From an uncultured Actinomycetes bacterium (GTDB taxonomy: Bacteria; Actinomycetota; Acidimicrobiia; Acidimicrobiales; Microtrichaceae), in the NCBI GenBank assembly GCA_903930035.1, contig CAIYXG010000405.1, forward strand, positions 1 through 5,192: a stretch of 5,192 nt of DNA. Direction: 5' to 3'. Positions 4,661-5,192 of this stretch are shown piece after piece. The notes below the pieces were generated by a model, which saw only the letters and a list, made by a program, of their open reading frames with translations, did no database searches and was not told the origin of the DNA. Within the stretch, counting starts at the first letter, position 1. Each line of letters starts with the position of its first letter. The translations under genes were made by a program, and so were the position numbers.

Positions 4661-5192
4661 TCAGCTGCCCGAGATGCGGCGCTGGAGCGCGGCGAGCCGC
4701 TCCGCGAACTCGGGCTGGTCCATCGACCACAGCTGGACCTCGAGCTCCTTGGCGACGGCCTCCGGGTGCGTGGCCACCGTGCCCATCTCCTGGAGGGTGC
4801 GCTTGACCGCCCGGGTCAGCTCCGGCGGTCCCGACGCGGCCCGGGCCGCCATGGCGACGGCCGTGCCGGGCAGCTCGTCGTCGGGCACGCACCTCCAGAC
4901 GAGCCCGACCCGCTCGGCCTCGGCACCGTCGAGCGCCTGGCCGAACACCACGGCGGCCATGGCGGTCTGCAGGCCCGCCACGTTGCGGAACATCCAGGTG
5001 TGCCCGCCGCCGGGGTGGATCCCCAGGTCCAGGAACCGGGTGTCGAACCGGGCCGACACCCCGGCCAGCCGCACGTCGCACGCCAGCGCCAGGTTCATGC
5101 CGGCGCCGACGGCCGCCCCGTTCACGGCGGCCAGCGTGGGCAGCGGGCTGCGCGCCACCCGCAGGAACCCCTCGTAGATCCGCTCCAGGCCC
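4661..5192 (-). CDS. Crotonase-fold protein, enoyl-CoA hydratase-like, 5' end outside window
   Basis: The last 176 residues of a crotonase-superfamily protein are present. The frame stays open to the window edge, upstream of the in-frame GTG at 5158, and reads GLERIYEGFLRVARSP, so 5158 is not the start and the N-terminal part is missing. Seen are LAAVNGAAVGAGMNLALACD (codons from 5134 down), the acyl-CoA binding and oxyanion-hole region; ARFDTRFLDLGIHPGGGHT (from 5053); GLQTAMAAVVFGQALDGAEA (from 4972); and a complete C-terminal helix region, LWSMDQPEFAERLAALQRR. Aligned without gaps to rat crotonase from memory, the positions of E144 and E164 are Phe (codon 5035-5033) and Ala (codon 4957-4955), so classical hydration is unlikely. 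It may be an isomerase, hydrolase, lyase or acyl-CoA-binding member. The fold is very secure; the reaction is unknown. Confidence 0.9.
   Translation of the reverse strand, partial: GLERIYEGFLRVARSPLPTLAAVNGAAVGAGMNLALACDVRLAGVSARFDTRFLDLGIHPGGGHTWMFRNVAGLQTAMAAVVFGQALDGAEAERVGLVWRCVPDDELPGTAVAMAARAASGPPELTRAVKRTLQEMGTVATHPEAVAKELEVQLWSMDQPEFAERLAALQRRISGS

Noticed and set aside
4560..5177. Plus-strand frame opposite the crotonase gene
   Set aside because: Ser/Ala/Arg-rich shadow. The minus-strand frame shows clear crotonase motifs.
1..5192. Mobile element, CRISPR array, tRNA/rRNA or a defence system
   Set aside because: No transposase or integrase motifs, terminal repeats, spaced direct repeats or cloverleaf were seen. 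Genes are tightly packed housekeeping and membrane genes of uniform composition.

Overview
This is a high-GC, densely coded chromosomal window. Codons mostly end in G or C, genes overlap by one base (TGATG), and two genes appear to be transcribed without a leader. This points to an actinobacterium. The TAGCCT and TAGGCT hexamers placed 7-9 bases before a start codon, together with the gene content, would suit an Acidimicrobiia-like lineage, but that placement is an inference.

Layout. Positions 1-656 hold the 3' end of enolase (eno) and an overlapping FtsB/DivIC-type septum formation protein. Positions 657-2405 hold a small regulatory region and a 566-aa multi-pass membrane protein of the DUF3556 type. 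Positions 2406-3964 hold a leaderless-type promoter, a 52-aa single-pass membrane protein, a DUF501 protein and a Ppx/GppA-type phosphatase. Positions 3965-4644 hold a short hairpin, a leaderless-type promoter and a RimJ-like GNAT acetyltransferase. Positions 4661-5192 carry, on the minus strand, the 3' part of a crotonase-fold (enoyl-CoA hydratase-like) gene that runs off the window. It converges on the acetyltransferase gene with only 16 bases between the two stops.

How it fits together. The order eno, ftsB-like, DUF501, ppx is a known actinobacterial neighbourhood (M. tuberculosis Rv1023-Rv1026). Here it is split between ftsB and DUF501 by the DUF3556 gene and the 52-aa gene. The DUF3556 gene appears to have its own promoter, and the 52-aa gene another that would also drive DUF501 and ppx. 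The first two of these promoters coincide with inverted repeats.

I found no mobile element, CRISPR array, tRNA or rRNA. The least explained parts are the DUF3556 protein (whose membrane core resembles HTTM/vitamin K carboxylase-like proteins), the 52-aa protein, the promoter-centred inverted repeats, and the crotonase, in which neither classical catalytic glutamate is present.
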